Source of the DNA: Romboutsia faecis
GTDB lineage: Bacteria > Bacillota > Clostridia > Peptostreptococcales > Peptostreptococcaceae
Length of the DNA stretch: 64,000 nucleotides
Direction: 5' to 3'
Assembly (NCBI RefSeq): GCF_014323405.1
Contig: NZ_JACRWE010000003.1
Location: 310,001-374,000 of the forward strand
The position numbers were made by a program, and so were the translations under genes. Positions within the stretch are counted from its first letter, which is position 1, and each line of letters opens with the position of its first letter. Shown in pieces: positions 29,709-38,931 of the stretch. Below the pieces are notes generated by a model. That model did no database searches, was not told the origin of the DNA, and saw only the letters and a list, made by a program, of their open reading frames with translations.

Positions 29709-30854
29709 CTACTTAATGTATATCTTTGAAACTCTTTTTCCAATTGCTGTTAACGTTTCATTGTTGATAGTATTAGTTACTTCACTTATTGCATCTATTG
29801 AAATATATCCCCCTTTATCTTCTCCTATTAAAGTAACAGTATCACCAATTTTTAAATTTTCTATATTACTAACATCTAATATCATTTGATCCATACATAT
29901 ATTCCCTATAATTTTGGCAACATGTCCATTAATCAATACTTTAAAATCATATCTTGATAGTCCTCTTGGATACCCATCTGCATAACCAATAGTAGCTACT
30001 GCAATTTTCATATCTCTATTTGATGTAAAGTTATTACCATATCCTACAGTTTCAGATTCATGTATAACTTTTACTGATGCAATTTTTGTTTTTAAAGAAA
30101 GTACTGGCTTAAGAGATAATTCATCAAGTGTTTTATCATAAGGAATACTTGAAACACCATATAGTATTATTCCTGGTCTAACTAAATCACATTTTAAGTT
30201 CTTGTAATTTGTAATACCATAACTACTTTGAAGATGTATCTTACCTACATCTATATTACTTTTTTCTAATATATCTATTATCTTATAAAACTTGTCAATT
30301 TGACTATTTGTAAAGTTTACATCTTCTTCTAATAGACTATCTGCTCTAGATAAATGACTAAATGTACCTTTTATATTAAGCTTTTCATTTTTATAAATTT
30401 CAATAAGTTCTTCTATGTCTTCAATTTTTGTACCTAATCTATTCATTCCAGTATCTAATTTAATATGAACATCTAATATACCTTCATTTTCACATAGTTC
30501 TTTTGCATAGTTTATATCAACTATAGTTTGAGAAATATTATAGTAGATTAAGTCTTTTTTACGTGAAGTAGGAGTGTATCCAAGAACCAAAATTTCACCT
30601 ACTATACCGGCTTTTCTAAGTTCAATAGCTTCATCTATACAAGCTACCGCAAAATGCATTATTCCTAAACTTTGAAGGTATTTTGATACTTCTACTGCAC
30701 CATGACCATATGCATCGGCTTTTACTACAGCCATTACCTTACAGTTATTATTTAGTAATGATTCTATTTGAAGTAAGTTATGTTTTAAATTTGAAAGATT
30801 GATTTCTCTATATGCTCTTAAATCTTCGTAGTTTATATTTTCTGTACTATTCAT
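29709..30854 (-). CDS. vanTr: VanTr-like serine/alanine racemase (catalytic half of VanT)
   Basis: 381-aa PLP-dependent alanine racemase fold. VKADAYGHG holds the PLP lysine (about residue 45). TVGYGNNF carries the second catalytic Tyr, and IGNICMDQMILDV and GYADGYPRG are conserved. The opening AYREINLSNLKHN is like the racemase half of VanT proteins. With a D-Ala-D-Ser type cluster it should make D-Ser. It has its own GGAG ribosome binding site 24 bp after the membrane gene, so the split is real rather than a frameshift, as in the vanL cluster (vanTm plus vanTr). Serine preference is inferred. Confidence 0.88.
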   Translation of the reverse strand: MNSTENINYEDLRAYREINLSNLKHNLLQIESLLNNNCKVMAVVKADAYGHGAVEVSKYLQSLGIMHFAVACIDEAIELRKAGIVGEILVLGYTPTSRKKDLIYYNISQTIVDINYAKELCENEGILDVHIKLDTGMNRLGTKIEDIEELIEIYKNEKLNIKGTFSHLSRADSLLEEDVNFTNSQIDKFYKIIDILEKSNIDVGKIHLQSSYGITNYKNLKCDLVRPGIILYGVSSIPYDKTLDELSLKPVLSLKTKIASVKVIHESETVGYGNNFTSNRDMKIAVATIGYADGYPRGLSRYDFKVLINGHVAKIIGNICMDQMILDVSNIENLKIGDTVTLIGEDKGGYISIDAISEVTNTINNETLTAIGKRVSKIYIK

Positions 30855-30878
30855 TTCAATCTCCTTGTATAATTTCTT

Positions 30879-31916
30879 TTATATTTTTCTTGGTTTGATA
30901 TTAATCAATAATGTCGATATGATAATCGATAGTAAGGTAACAATAAGGTAATTAATTAAACTATTATCTATTATAAAATTACTAGTTTTGGTAATTTTCC
31001 CAATTACTCTTGCTACTACTATCATCATAGGATGTAGTATATAAACATATAAGCTTAGTTGTCTTAAGCTTTTAATTTGTATATTTTTCAATTGTAAGCA
31101 TATTCTAAATAAGAAATATACAGATGGAACTAGAAACAACGTCATACTGTCATGTTTAGGTAAGTTACATATTTTTAATACTGTTGATTCTATAGCAAAT
31201 AGTAAAAAGAAAATTATAAATATCTCTAAATCTCTTTTTAATAATTGATCTACTTTATCTTTGTTATATAAACATAATAATTGATAACCTAAAGTAATAT
31301 ATATTGGAGCAAAGAATAACCCATTTCTAGTATACTTAAATATCAAAAATAATTTATCGTATATATATTTTAAGAAATCTATATCATTAGATATTCCATA
31401 ATAACTGTCTCCAAATAAACCTATAATATATAAAGCTATAGAAATAATTAACGTCTTATTTAATCCTAAATTACTTATTAGTAAATAAACTATAATCATA
31501 CCTAATATTAATGCAGGAAGATACCAAAGATGATACATAGTTCCATTAAATATGAAGTCTTTTAAGAAGCTTATTATACTGTTATTATCCTTGAAGTACC
31601 CATTATATAAATTAATAGGAATATAAATAACTATTGAAAACAGATATAATTTGAAAATTTTTTTTATATAATTAAGTAAAAGTTTGTTATTTTTTACTTT
31701 ATCATCACTTAGTTTTATTGAAAATAAGTATCCAGATGATATAAAAAAGAATGGCACTGCTAACCTTGAAATTATTCTAGTTAATATAAAGTTTGCAAAA
31801 TCACTATAAGTAATTAATGGATCTGTATGAATTGTAATTACAAGTAATGCTGCTATAAACTTAAATAAGTCTATTTGACCAAATCTTACTTTCTCATTCA
31901 CTTTTTCATAATGCAT
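30879..31916 (-). CDS. vanTm: VanTm-like membrane protein (acyltransferase-3 fold, membrane half of VanT)
   Basis: 345 aa with about ten membrane helices. It opens with FGQIDLFKFIAALLVITIHTDPL, the start seen in acyltransferase-3 proteins and in the membrane part of VanT. In VanG and VanC clusters this part is fused to the racemase and is thought to help serine uptake; here it stands alone. It overlaps the vanXY stop by 11 bp. No racemase residues are present. Confidence 0.87.
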   Translation of the reverse strand: MHYEKVNEKVRFGQIDLFKFIAALLVITIHTDPLITYSDFANFILTRIISRLAVPFFFISSGYLFSIKLSDDKVKNNKLLLNYIKKIFKLYLFSIVIYIPINLYNGYFKDNNSIISFLKDFIFNGTMYHLWYLPALILGMIIVYLLISNLGLNKTLIISIALYIIGLFGDSYYGISNDIDFLKYIYDKLFLIFKYTRNGLFFAPIYITLGYQLLCLYNKDKVDQLLKRDLEIFIIFFLLFAIESTVLKICNLPKHDSMTLFLVPSVYFLFRICLQLKNIQIKSLRQLSLYVYILHPMMIVVARVIGKITKTSNFIIDNSLINYLIVTLLSIIISTLLINIKPRKI

Positions 31917-32718
31917 AGCTATTCATCCCCATATCTTCAAATAAAGTGATTATAAAACCATCAATATTATTACCAGATACATGATATTTTTTATTCTTAG
32001 ATAAGTTTATTTCTATTATCTTATCTTTCATTTCAATATAAAATATCTCTATTCTTAAGTTATCTTCTTCTATTTTTAAATGATTAGTATTGTATTCAAA
32101 TTTTCTTAAAAAATCTATATATTCTTCTAAACAATAATTATATTTATTAATCAACTTTGCATGAGGTATACCCACATACCTAAAATGCCATTTTTCTTCT
32201 GATATTTTTGTTATACTTTCTTTATCTTTTTTGTATCTCATTATGAAGCCATATTCTTCGGCTAAATCTTTAAAATTCTTACATATCCCATCGTGAGGAA
32301 AAGATGGACAGATAAAATCCACATTTTCTACTACTTCACCAAGATCAATTGCTAATCCAGTTTGATGTTCACTTTCTCTTGGCCTTGCAATATATTTTTG
32401 TGTGAACTCTATTCCATTTTCTAATATTGAATTATTATATATTTCTTTTTGTTCTTCTTCACTTCTATAACCACTAACTGCTACAAACTTCTTTTTTGCA
32501 TTTATCGCATCAATTAATTTTAATAACGGCTTATTAATTTCTTGACTAATATATATTGGTTGTCCACCGTAAATTTCAAAATATAAGCTATCAACAGGGA
32601 GTAAATTTACTCCCATTTGTTTAAATTCATTATCCTGATTAACTAATATTAAGTCACCCGAATGTAAATCTTCTTCTGTCAATTTTAATGTGATATATTC
32701 TTCTATTAACATACTCAT
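31906..32718 (-). CDS. vanXY: VanXY-like D,D-dipeptidase/D,D-carboxypeptidase
   Basis: 270 aa. The zinc ligands and catalytic Glu are in SEHQTGLAIDL (116-126) and EKWHFRYVG (175-183). There is no signal peptide, as expected for VanXY, which hydrolyses D-Ala-D-Ala and pentapeptide ends in the cytosol so that D-Ala-D-Ser precursors dominate. The C-terminal ~80 residues are an extension beyond the peptidase core. It starts 11 bp after the ligase gene and overlaps vanTm, which suggests coupled translation. Confidence 0.9.
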   Translation of the reverse strand: MSMLIEEYITLKLTEEDLHSGDLILVNQDNEFKQMGVNLLPVDSLYFEIYGGQPIYISQEINKPLLKLIDAINAKKKFVAVSGYRSEEEQKEIYNNSILENGIEFTQKYIARPRESEHQTGLAIDLGEVVENVDFICPSFPHDGICKNFKDLAEEYGFIMRYKKDKESITKISEEKWHFRYVGIPHAKLINKYNYCLEEYIDFLRKFEYNTNHLKIEEDNLRIEIFYIEMKDKIIEINLSKNKKYHVSGNNIDGFIITLFEDMGMNSYAL

Positions 32719-32729
32719 AATCAGACTTC

Positions 32730-33797
32730 CTATATTGATGGAGTTTCGACTAATTCATTTATTAAAGTAACTTCAATTAATTTATCTATTAGTTTCGTAT
32801 AGCTAAGTCCTATTAAGTCCATCATTTTAGGATACCTACTACTTCCAGTAAATCCTGGTATTGTATTTACTTCATTAAAGAATATATCTCCGTTTACATC
32901 AATAAACATATCTACTCTTGCCATTCCTTCACAAGATAGTAATTTATATATTTTAATAGCGGTTTTCCTTACTTCTTCAGCTTTAATATCACTAATTCTC
33001 GCCGGTGCATGGATTTGTGATGTTTCTAAAGTATACTTTTCATTAAAATCAAAGAATCCTCTTGATAATTCAATTTCGTCAACTCCACCAACTATAAGAT
33101 TATTTTGACCTAAAACTGCACATCCAACTTCAAAACCATTTACCGCTTCTTCTATTACAACCTTATTGTCATGTATAAATGCCTTTTTTATAGCTTCATT
33201 TAATTCACATAAATTTGATATTCTTGTTATACCTATTGAAGAACCTGATTTTGCAGGTTTAATATATAATGGAGTATTCATGTTTTTTTCTTTTATTTTT
33301 TCTATTACACTATCATCTTCTTCAAATATCGTTAATGATTTTGCTACCCTTATTCCAGCTTCTCTTACTATGTTATGAGCTATTGCCTTGTCCATACAAA
33401 TTGCTGATGATAAAGTCTTACATCCTATAAATGGTATTCCTGATAATTCTAGTAACCCTTGAAGTGTTCCATCTTCTCCAAACTTACCGTGTAATATAGG
33501 GAATACTACATCTACTTTTACTATTTTTGTTTCATAATTATTTATTTCTATAAATCCTTTATGGCTTCTGCATGGTGATATAAATGCTTCTTTACAGTCT
33601 TTATGATTAAACCATGTATTGTTTCTTATTTCATCTGTTGTTCCATTGAATCTTAACCATTTTCCTTCTTCAGTTATCCCTATCATCATAAGGTTGTATT
33701 TTTCTTTATCTATATTATCTATAACTGCAGATGCAGATTTTAAAGATACTCCATATTCATTTGATTTTCCGCCAAATATTATTAATACATTTTTCAT
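32730..33797 (-). CDS. vanG: VanG-like D-Ala-D-Ser ligase
   Basis: 355-aa ATP-grasp ligase. GGKSNEYGVSLKSA begins the chain, HGKFGEDGTLQG is at 103-114, the ATP-grasp glycine loop is PAKSGSSIGI (181-190), and FFNEVNTIPGFT is near the C-terminus. The omega-loop reads FNEKYTLE with a Lys-Tyr pair at about 254-255. D-Ala-D-lactate ligases have His instead of this Tyr, so D-lactate is unlikely. The cluster (VanXY, VanT halves) argues for D-Ala-D-Ser. Housekeeping D-Ala-D-Ala ligase is the alternative. First gene of the operon. Confidence 0.87.
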   Translation of the reverse strand: MKNVLIIFGGKSNEYGVSLKSASAVIDNIDKEKYNLMMIGITEEGKWLRFNGTTDEIRNNTWFNHKDCKEAFISPCRSHKGFIEINNYETKIVKVDVVFPILHGKFGEDGTLQGLLELSGIPFIGCKTLSSAICMDKAIAHNIVREAGIRVAKSLTIFEEDDSVIEKIKEKNMNTPLYIKPAKSGSSIGITRISNLCELNEAIKKAFIHDNKVVIEEAVNGFEVGCAVLGQNNLIVGGVDEIELSRGFFDFNEKYTLETSQIHAPARISDIKAEEVRKTAIKIYKLLSCEGMARVDMFIDVNGDIFFNEVNTIPGFTGSSRYPKMMDLIGLSYTKLIDKLIEVTLINELVETPSI

Positions 33798-33857
33798 TTT
33801 TATTCTCCTTGGTTTTTAATTATTTAAGTTTTTTGTTATGAGTTTATTCTATTTGAT

Positions 33858-33900
33858 AAATCTTAAATAATTTATAAGTAAATCTTAAGTTTTCTTAAGT
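33858..33900 (-). promoter_or_regulatory. Putative VanR operator, four tandem 11-bp repeats, vanG promoter
   Basis: On the minus strand: ACTTAAGAAA, ACTTAAGATTT, ACTTATAAATT, ATTTAAGATTT. It lies about 60 bp before the ligase start and is the near-twin of the block upstream of vanY. Confidence 0.77.
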
Positions 33901-33913
33901 TACATTAAATAAC

Positions 33914-33963
33914 AAAAAGGTAGATATTCAAAGCTTTATAATTTCTTTGAATATCTACCTTTT
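33914..33963 (-). terminator. Terminator after the first MATE gene
   Basis: AAAAGGTAGATATTCAAAG pairs with CTTTGAATATCTACCTTTT. It insulates the van promoter from the upstream MATE transcript. Confidence 0.85.
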
Positions 33964-33979
33964 ACAATTTTAATATTAT

Positions 33980-35344
33980 TTATACTGCTATTTCTATTGA
34001 TTTTTCTCTATGAGACTTAATTTCTTTACTAATTAAAATGAATGTAACTATGAAAGAAATAGTATCTGCTATTGGTTGAGCAAACCATACACCATTTAAA
34101 CCAAAGAATCTTGGTAAAACAAGCATCATTGGTACTAATAAAATTACTTGTCTTAGCAAACCTAAAAACATTGCTTGCTTTGCATTACCAATAGACTGAA
34201 TGTAATTAGAACCTATCATTGATAATCCTATTAATGGCATCATAAATAAGTATTTTCTAATTCCATCTACTGAAATACTCACTAACTGAGCGTCGCTATT
34301 AAACATTTTTACTATTGGCTCTGGTGTAAATTGAACAACTAGCCATCCTAGAGTTAAACCTAAAGTAGCTGCTGTTGCTGCTAGTTTTAAAGTTTTCTCA
34401 ACTCTATCATATTTCTTGCATCCATAATTAAATCCGATTATAGGCTGTGCACCTTGACTTATACCTATTATTGGCATACCTACTATTGTTATTATTGAGT
34501 TTATAGTGGCCATAGCTCCTATTGCTAAATCTCCACCATAAGTTTTAAGTGCATTATTACATATTATCTGAACACAGCTTGCTGCTAATTGCATAGCAAA
34601 AGGTGCTGCACCTATTGAAAATATAGTAATAACTAAAGATTTGTCTAACTTTAAGCTATCTTTTCTAAACTTTAAATTTGCCTTTCCTTTTAAGAAATAC
34701 GATAATCCCCACATAGCTGTTATAAATTGAGATGTTATAGTGGCGATTGCTGCACCTTGTATTCCCATATTAAATCCAAATATAAATACTGCATCTAATA
34801 TTATATTTGTAACACATCCAACAACCATGATTGTTGCTGAAAGCTTTGGATTTCCATCTCCTCTTATAATATGGTTGAAAGCAAATGCTATTAAGTTAAA
34901 TACACTTCCTAATAATATTATATTTATATATGATTTTGCATAATATAAACTATCTACACTTGCGCCAAATAGTTGTAATATTTGATCAGCAAATATTAAT
35001 CCTACCATTGTTATTAATAATCCTACTATGATTGCTAAAACAATAGCATTTCCGACAAGCTTTTCAGCTTCATCTTTTTTACCTTGACCAAGTTTTATAG
35101 ATATATTTGTAGTAGTACCTATACCTATAAGCATACCAAATGCTAATATTATAGTCATTATGGGTAATGTAACACCTAATCCTGTAATTGCTAGTGGACC
35201 AACTCCTGGTATATTTCCAATAAAGATTCTATCTACTACATTATATAATCCATTTACAACCATTCCTATAATTGCTGGAAACGAGTATTTAAGTAGAAGT
35301 TTGCCTACAGGCTCTGTTCCTAATATTTCTTGATTCTTATTCAT
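33980..35344 (-). CDS. MATE family efflux transporter
   Basis: 454 aa with 12 predicted helices in two homologous halves. VDRIFIGNIPGVGPLAITGLGVTLPI and QGAQPIIGFNYG are characteristic MATE stretches. It would export cationic drugs or organic compounds in exchange for Na+ or protons. Monocistronic; its promoter carries a palindrome over the -35 box, suggesting ligand-controlled expression. About 28% or so similar by eye to the second MATE gene of this window, so not a recent duplicate. Confidence 0.9.
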   Translation of the reverse strand: MNKNQEILGTEPVGKLLLKYSFPAIIGMVVNGLYNVVDRIFIGNIPGVGPLAITGLGVTLPIMTIILAFGMLIGIGTTTNISIKLGQGKKDEAEKLVGNAIVLAIIVGLLITMVGLIFADQILQLFGASVDSLYYAKSYINIILLGSVFNLIAFAFNHIIRGDGNPKLSATIMVVGCVTNIILDAVFIFGFNMGIQGAAIATITSQFITAMWGLSYFLKGKANLKFRKDSLKLDKSLVITIFSIGAAPFAMQLAASCVQIICNNALKTYGGDLAIGAMATINSIITIVGMPIIGISQGAQPIIGFNYGCKKYDRVEKTLKLAATAATLGLTLGWLVVQFTPEPIVKMFNSDAQLVSISVDGIRKYLFMMPLIGLSMIGSNYIQSIGNAKQAMFLGLLRQVILLVPMMLVLPRFFGLNGVWFAQPIADTISFIVTFILISKEIKSHREKSIEIAV

Positions 35345-35440
35345 AAATTCCCCCTATTTAGTTTTTATATATACAATTTTAAAATACTAACTAGCTGATA
35401 TACAACCATACTAATATCATTTTACTTTTGCACACAATGT

Positions 35441-35472
35441 ATTATATAGCTTTTTAGTTGCCTTTGCAACTA
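35441..35472 (-). promoter_or_regulatory. Promoter of the first MATE gene with overlapping palindrome
   Basis: On the minus strand TTGCAA (35464-35469), 17 bases and TATAAT (35441-35446) form a strong promoter. The palindrome TAGTTGC-4-GCAACTA (35455-35472) covers the -35. A repressor site is likely; no regulator gene is adjacent. Confidence 0.62.
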
Positions 35473-35504
35473 TTATTTTAAACTTCATATAAAAGTTGAT
35501 TAAT

Positions 35505-35548
35505 AAAAAATAGAATTTCTAAAAGTATTTCTAGAAATTCTATTTTTT
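35505..35548 (-). terminator. Terminator of the MoxR/VWA operon
   Basis: AAAAAATAGAATTTCTA / TAGAAATTCTATTTTTT, 17-bp arms, just past the VWA-gene stop. Confidence 0.85.
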
Positions 35549-35560
35549 ATATAAATTATT

Positions 35561-36970
35561 TTATATCATTGGTGCTTGGTTATTCATTGAATATCCATCG
35601 GTTCTAACATCACTCATATCAAATCTATCTTCTTTTATTTTAACCTTGCTTAGTTTTCTAATTGACCCATAAGATTCTTTTACTGATAGTTTATCTCCTC
35701 TTCCTGAAATAACCCATAAAACCTTATATCCTCTAGGGATTACGCTTAATCTACTTTCCCCTTCTCCGTCTGTAAAGTATACTAATAAGTTAATATTTTT
35801 ATTATTAGCATACTCAAATACTGGACTAAACTTAGTTCCTCCACGTATATTAATTCTATCTTTAACATCTTTTATAGATTTAACTTTATATGCTCGCCTT
35901 ATTTCATTATCACATTCTACAATAGTAATTTCATGATTATAATTTTTTACAATGCTTAATACTTCTTTAATAGCTTGCTTAAATTCCTCATCACTAATGC
36001 TTCCACTTATATCGATTGCAACAACAACTTCGGCTTTATGGCTTCTTAGTTCTCCTCTTAAATCTAATCTATGCGGTTGTCTCCTATTTCTTCTTGTTAT
36101 CGTCTTCTTTTTATTACTTTCAACAGTTCCCATTAACTTTTTTAGATATAAATTCCAAGGAAGTTCTCCTTTGTTATTTTTAATTAATTCTATTAACTCA
36201 TTTAAATATGATGGATTCTTACCTTTATTTGATTGATTAACAAATTTTTCTGTAAACTCTTTTAGTGTTTTTTCATCAATTTCATCTGAATCTTCCCAAA
36301 TATCATGAGTTTTCTCTGGATCATAATCAGCTGTTATGCTTTCATTATTATTAGCATCATTTTCTTCTCCATCTTCATCTTCTTCTTGTAAATCTAACTC
36401 TGTTTGAATTTTATCAACATAGTATTCAAAAGTTTCATAAGGCTCAAGTTTTAAAGAGTAATTAACATTTACCCACTCTAAGGTAGTAGCATATGGTGGA
36501 AGATTATCTAAATATTTATTTACTACTATATCCATTGCCATGTTAATAGCTAACGTACTGTATCTACTATTCAAATCTTTTGATCTTAATAAATGTTGTG
36601 ATATTATATGAAGGATTTCATGTTTGATGCTAGTTTCCATTTGTTTTCTATTGAGTTGTAAGAAAATTAACGGATTAAAGTATATAACATATTTAGCACC
36701 TTTAAAATTTACAGCAGTTGGACTACTTATATCAAATCTTATATCTCTTGACATTTGAAATAAGAAGTATCCATAAAAGTTATCATTATCTTCCATTAAA
36801 CTTAAATTAACTTTATCTATAAGTTTAAAAAATTTACTTTTATAATCTTTTGGTATATCTATTTCAAACTTTTCACTATTTTTATTTGCCTTTATCATAG
36901 TAGCAGTATTAATAATTTCATTTGCATTTATAAAAAGTTCTTCTACTTGTTTGTTAAAATTATTTTTCAT
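35561..36970 (-). CDS. Metallopeptidase-like (DUF2201) and VWA-like domain protein
   Basis: 469 aa. The N-terminal half has a zincin-type motif, KHEILHIISQH (about 137-147). A very acidic linker (DLQEEDEDGEENDANN, about 190) follows. The C-terminal half is a VWA-like domain with the MIDAS-type VVVAIDISGSIS (about 320) and FTDGEGE. Proteins of this kind pair with MoxR ATPases. The ATPase is thought to remodel a client with the VWA partner; client unknown. The gene starts three bases after the MoxR gene. Confidence 0.87.
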   Translation of the reverse strand: MKNNFNKQVEELFINANEIINTATMIKANKNSEKFEIDIPKDYKSKFFKLIDKVNLSLMEDNDNFYGYFLFQMSRDIRFDISSPTAVNFKGAKYVIYFNPLIFLQLNRKQMETSIKHEILHIISQHLLRSKDLNSRYSTLAINMAMDIVVNKYLDNLPPYATTLEWVNVNYSLKLEPYETFEYYVDKIQTELDLQEEDEDGEENDANNNESITADYDPEKTHDIWEDSDEIDEKTLKEFTEKFVNQSNKGKNPSYLNELIELIKNNKGELPWNLYLKKLMGTVESNKKKTITRRNRRQPHRLDLRGELRSHKAEVVVAIDISGSISDEEFKQAIKEVLSIVKNYNHEITIVECDNEIRRAYKVKSIKDVKDRINIRGGTKFSPVFEYANNKNINLLVYFTDGEGESRLSVIPRGYKVLWVISGRGDKLSVKESYGSIRKLSKVKIKEDRFDMSDVRTDGYSMNNQAPMI

Positions 36971-36973
36971 AAA

Positions 36974-38104
36974 TTAGCCCCTTATTGAACTATAAGACTC
37001 AAAGTAAGCTTCTACAAATTCTTCATTTTCAATAGCTACATTATACACTTTAGCATAAGTATTTTTCATATCCTTCATAATGCCTACCATTAAATCTATT
37101 GGATATGTTTTTAAGAACTTTACAAATCTATTTATATAAAAACTACTATCATAATTCTCATCATTTATATTTGCTTCTAATTTTTTTAGTATATTCATTG
37201 CAGATAAATAAAGTCTTGTATGAGTTTCGTTATTTACTTTTTCTATAACACTTTCATTTAAAATATCTCCTGAGAATACATCTTCAAAAGATATTAATGG
37301 ACTGTGATTTGATTCAATAAAACTTATAAACTCCTCTGCAATAACCTTACCTACATTACCTTTTATAACATTTAAAAATACTGTTCTTGGAATTATATCC
37401 ATCTTATTCTTATATTCTTTATAAGTTTTAGACACTCTTTCATAACTTCTAGGTGTAGCTCTTACATCATCTTCATTCACCTTATGTAAATATTCAGGGA
37501 ATGTAGATATAAATTCTATAACCTTTTGTTCAATTCCAGCATCTATAGCCCAGCTTAACCATTGTGTATAGTCTGGCTCCATATTTAACCAAACAAATCT
37601 ATTTTCTTGTGCAGCATCCATATCTACAACTTGATAATCAAAATCTGAACCATATTTACTTGATGGGTTCATTGCTGCTAATATTTTCACATCATCATGT
37701 AATTTATATCCATTTATTTCTCTATTTAATATTAAGTTCATAAGCTCTTGTTGTACTGTATGTTCACAGCGATTTATCTCATCTATAAATAAAAGAACAC
37801 TATTTCCTTTAGATATTTCTTTATCAATTTCCCTTAACTTATTATGAACAGCATATACTGTTGCTTTCTTTTCTATTTTATCTCCATTAGAGTTAGTAGT
37901 TAAATAAGATTCTATAGTTGGAAGTCCTCCTATTTCACCTTCTTTAAGTAAGTTACCATCTATAACTATTAAACTCCAATTATTTTCCTTAGCAAGTGTT
38001 TTAGCTAAAGCTGTTTTTCCGATTCCACTCTCACCAACTACTAAAGGTACTTCTTTAGTAGATAATACTAAGTCGACGCTTCTTAATGTCTCTATAAAAT
38101 TCAT
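36974..38104 (-). CDS. MoxR-like AAA+ ATPase
   Basis: 376 aa. Walker A VGESGIGKTALAK (about residues 23-35), Walker B VLLFIDEINRCEH (about 103), sensor-1 ILAAMNPSSKYG and a C-terminal helical part. The layout fits the MoxR/RavA branch, whose members work with VWA-domain proteins in maturation or remodelling. It sits between the repeat protein and the VWA protein with 11 and 3 bp gaps, so the three are one operon. Confidence 0.9.
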   Translation of the reverse strand: MNFIETLRSVDLVLSTKEVPLVVGESGIGKTALAKTLAKENNWSLIVIDGNLLKEGEIGGLPTIESYLTTNSNGDKIEKKATVYAVHNKLREIDKEISKGNSVLLFIDEINRCEHTVQQELMNLILNREINGYKLHDDVKILAAMNPSSKYGSDFDYQVVDMDAAQENRFVWLNMEPDYTQWLSWAIDAGIEQKVIEFISTFPEYLHKVNEDDVRATPRSYERVSKTYKEYKNKMDIIPRTVFLNVIKGNVGKVIAEEFISFIESNHSPLISFEDVFSGDILNESVIEKVNNETHTRLYLSAMNILKKLEANINDENYDSSFYINRFVKFLKTYPIDLMVGIMKDMKNTYAKVYNVAIENEEFVEAYFESYSSIRG

Positions 38105-38115
38105 CGTTATCTCTC

Positions 38116-38931
38116 CTAAATCATCTTAAGTTTTTCATCTACTGATATTCTCTTAGCTTTTTTGCTTCCATATTTATAAATAAACATAATTTTATCTATT
38201 TTAAAAATATTACTCTCTTTATCTATCGTACTACAATTTAAAAAATCTCTTATATATTTTTCAGATATATCTTCTTTTGATATCACCTCTTTTAATAATT
38301 CTTCTAACTCATCTTTTGTAATTATATTTGATACTTCACGTTCTATATATTTTATAACTAAGATATTTACTTTTATAAACTCTAGTATTTTTTCTTTATC
38401 TAAATTATTTATGAAACTAATAGCAGCCTCATTATTTTTAATAGCTATTATTTGTGAATTAAAACTTGGTGATTTTATATATCTTAATGCATCATAGCTT
38501 ATTTTTACTGCTTCTTCTTGGACACTTTCATAAGGCTCTTTAATGTGTTTTATTGAGTCATAGTTTTTTCTGACTGCTAATAATTGTAATTCTTCACTAG
38601 GATTTTTCGCATATTGTATAGCCCATCCAGCTTGATTTATGGCTAATTTAATTACATTCTCAGTTGGATTTTTTATATAATCTAATATACTCCATCCTTC
38701 ACTTACTACTTTTATCATCATTTCTTCAGTTGGTTTATCTATGAACTTGATTGCTCTTGGATTATTTTCTATAGCTAAATTTTGCATTTCTATTGTAGGA
38801 TTATTTATATATCTAAGCACTAGTCCATCTTCTTTAATAGCTAATATTTTCATTTCATCTGTTGGATTACTTATTGTTTTTATAATAGAAGGATTTCTTT
38901 TTATTATTTCTATAAGTCTTGATTCATCCAT
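38116..38931 (-). CDS. 22-residue tandem-repeat protein, DUF4116-like
   Basis: 271 aa. From about residue 5 to 190 there are at least eight copies of a 22-residue unit, for example LAIKEDGLVLRYINNPT, LAIENNPRAIKFIDKPT and LAINQAGWAIQYAKNPS. The unit ends in [N/K/D]-P-[T/S]-x-E. Such short helical repeats build solenoid scaffolds for protein binding; they resemble DUF4116 units but I am not certain of the family. First gene of the MoxR/VWA operon, so a client or adaptor role is a fair guess. Its start is followed upstream by 560 bp of non-coding DNA. Confidence 0.75.
   Translation of the reverse strand: MDESRLIEIIKRNPSIIKTISNPTDEMKILAIKEDGLVLRYINNPTIEMQNLAIENNPRAIKFIDKPTEEMMIKVVSEGWSILDYIKNPTENVIKLAINQAGWAIQYAKNPSEELQLLAVRKNYDSIKHIKEPYESVQEEAVKISYDALRYIKSPSFNSQIIAIKNNEAAISFINNLDKEKILEFIKVNILVIKYIEREVSNIITKDELEELLKEVISKEDISEKYIRDFLNCSTIDKESNIFKIDKIMFIYKYGSKKAKRISVDEKLKMI

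Noticed and set aside
30855-30878. Split of VanT as a frameshift
   Set aside because: The racemase gene has its own GGAG site and ATG after a normal stop, and a split VanT is known from vanL.
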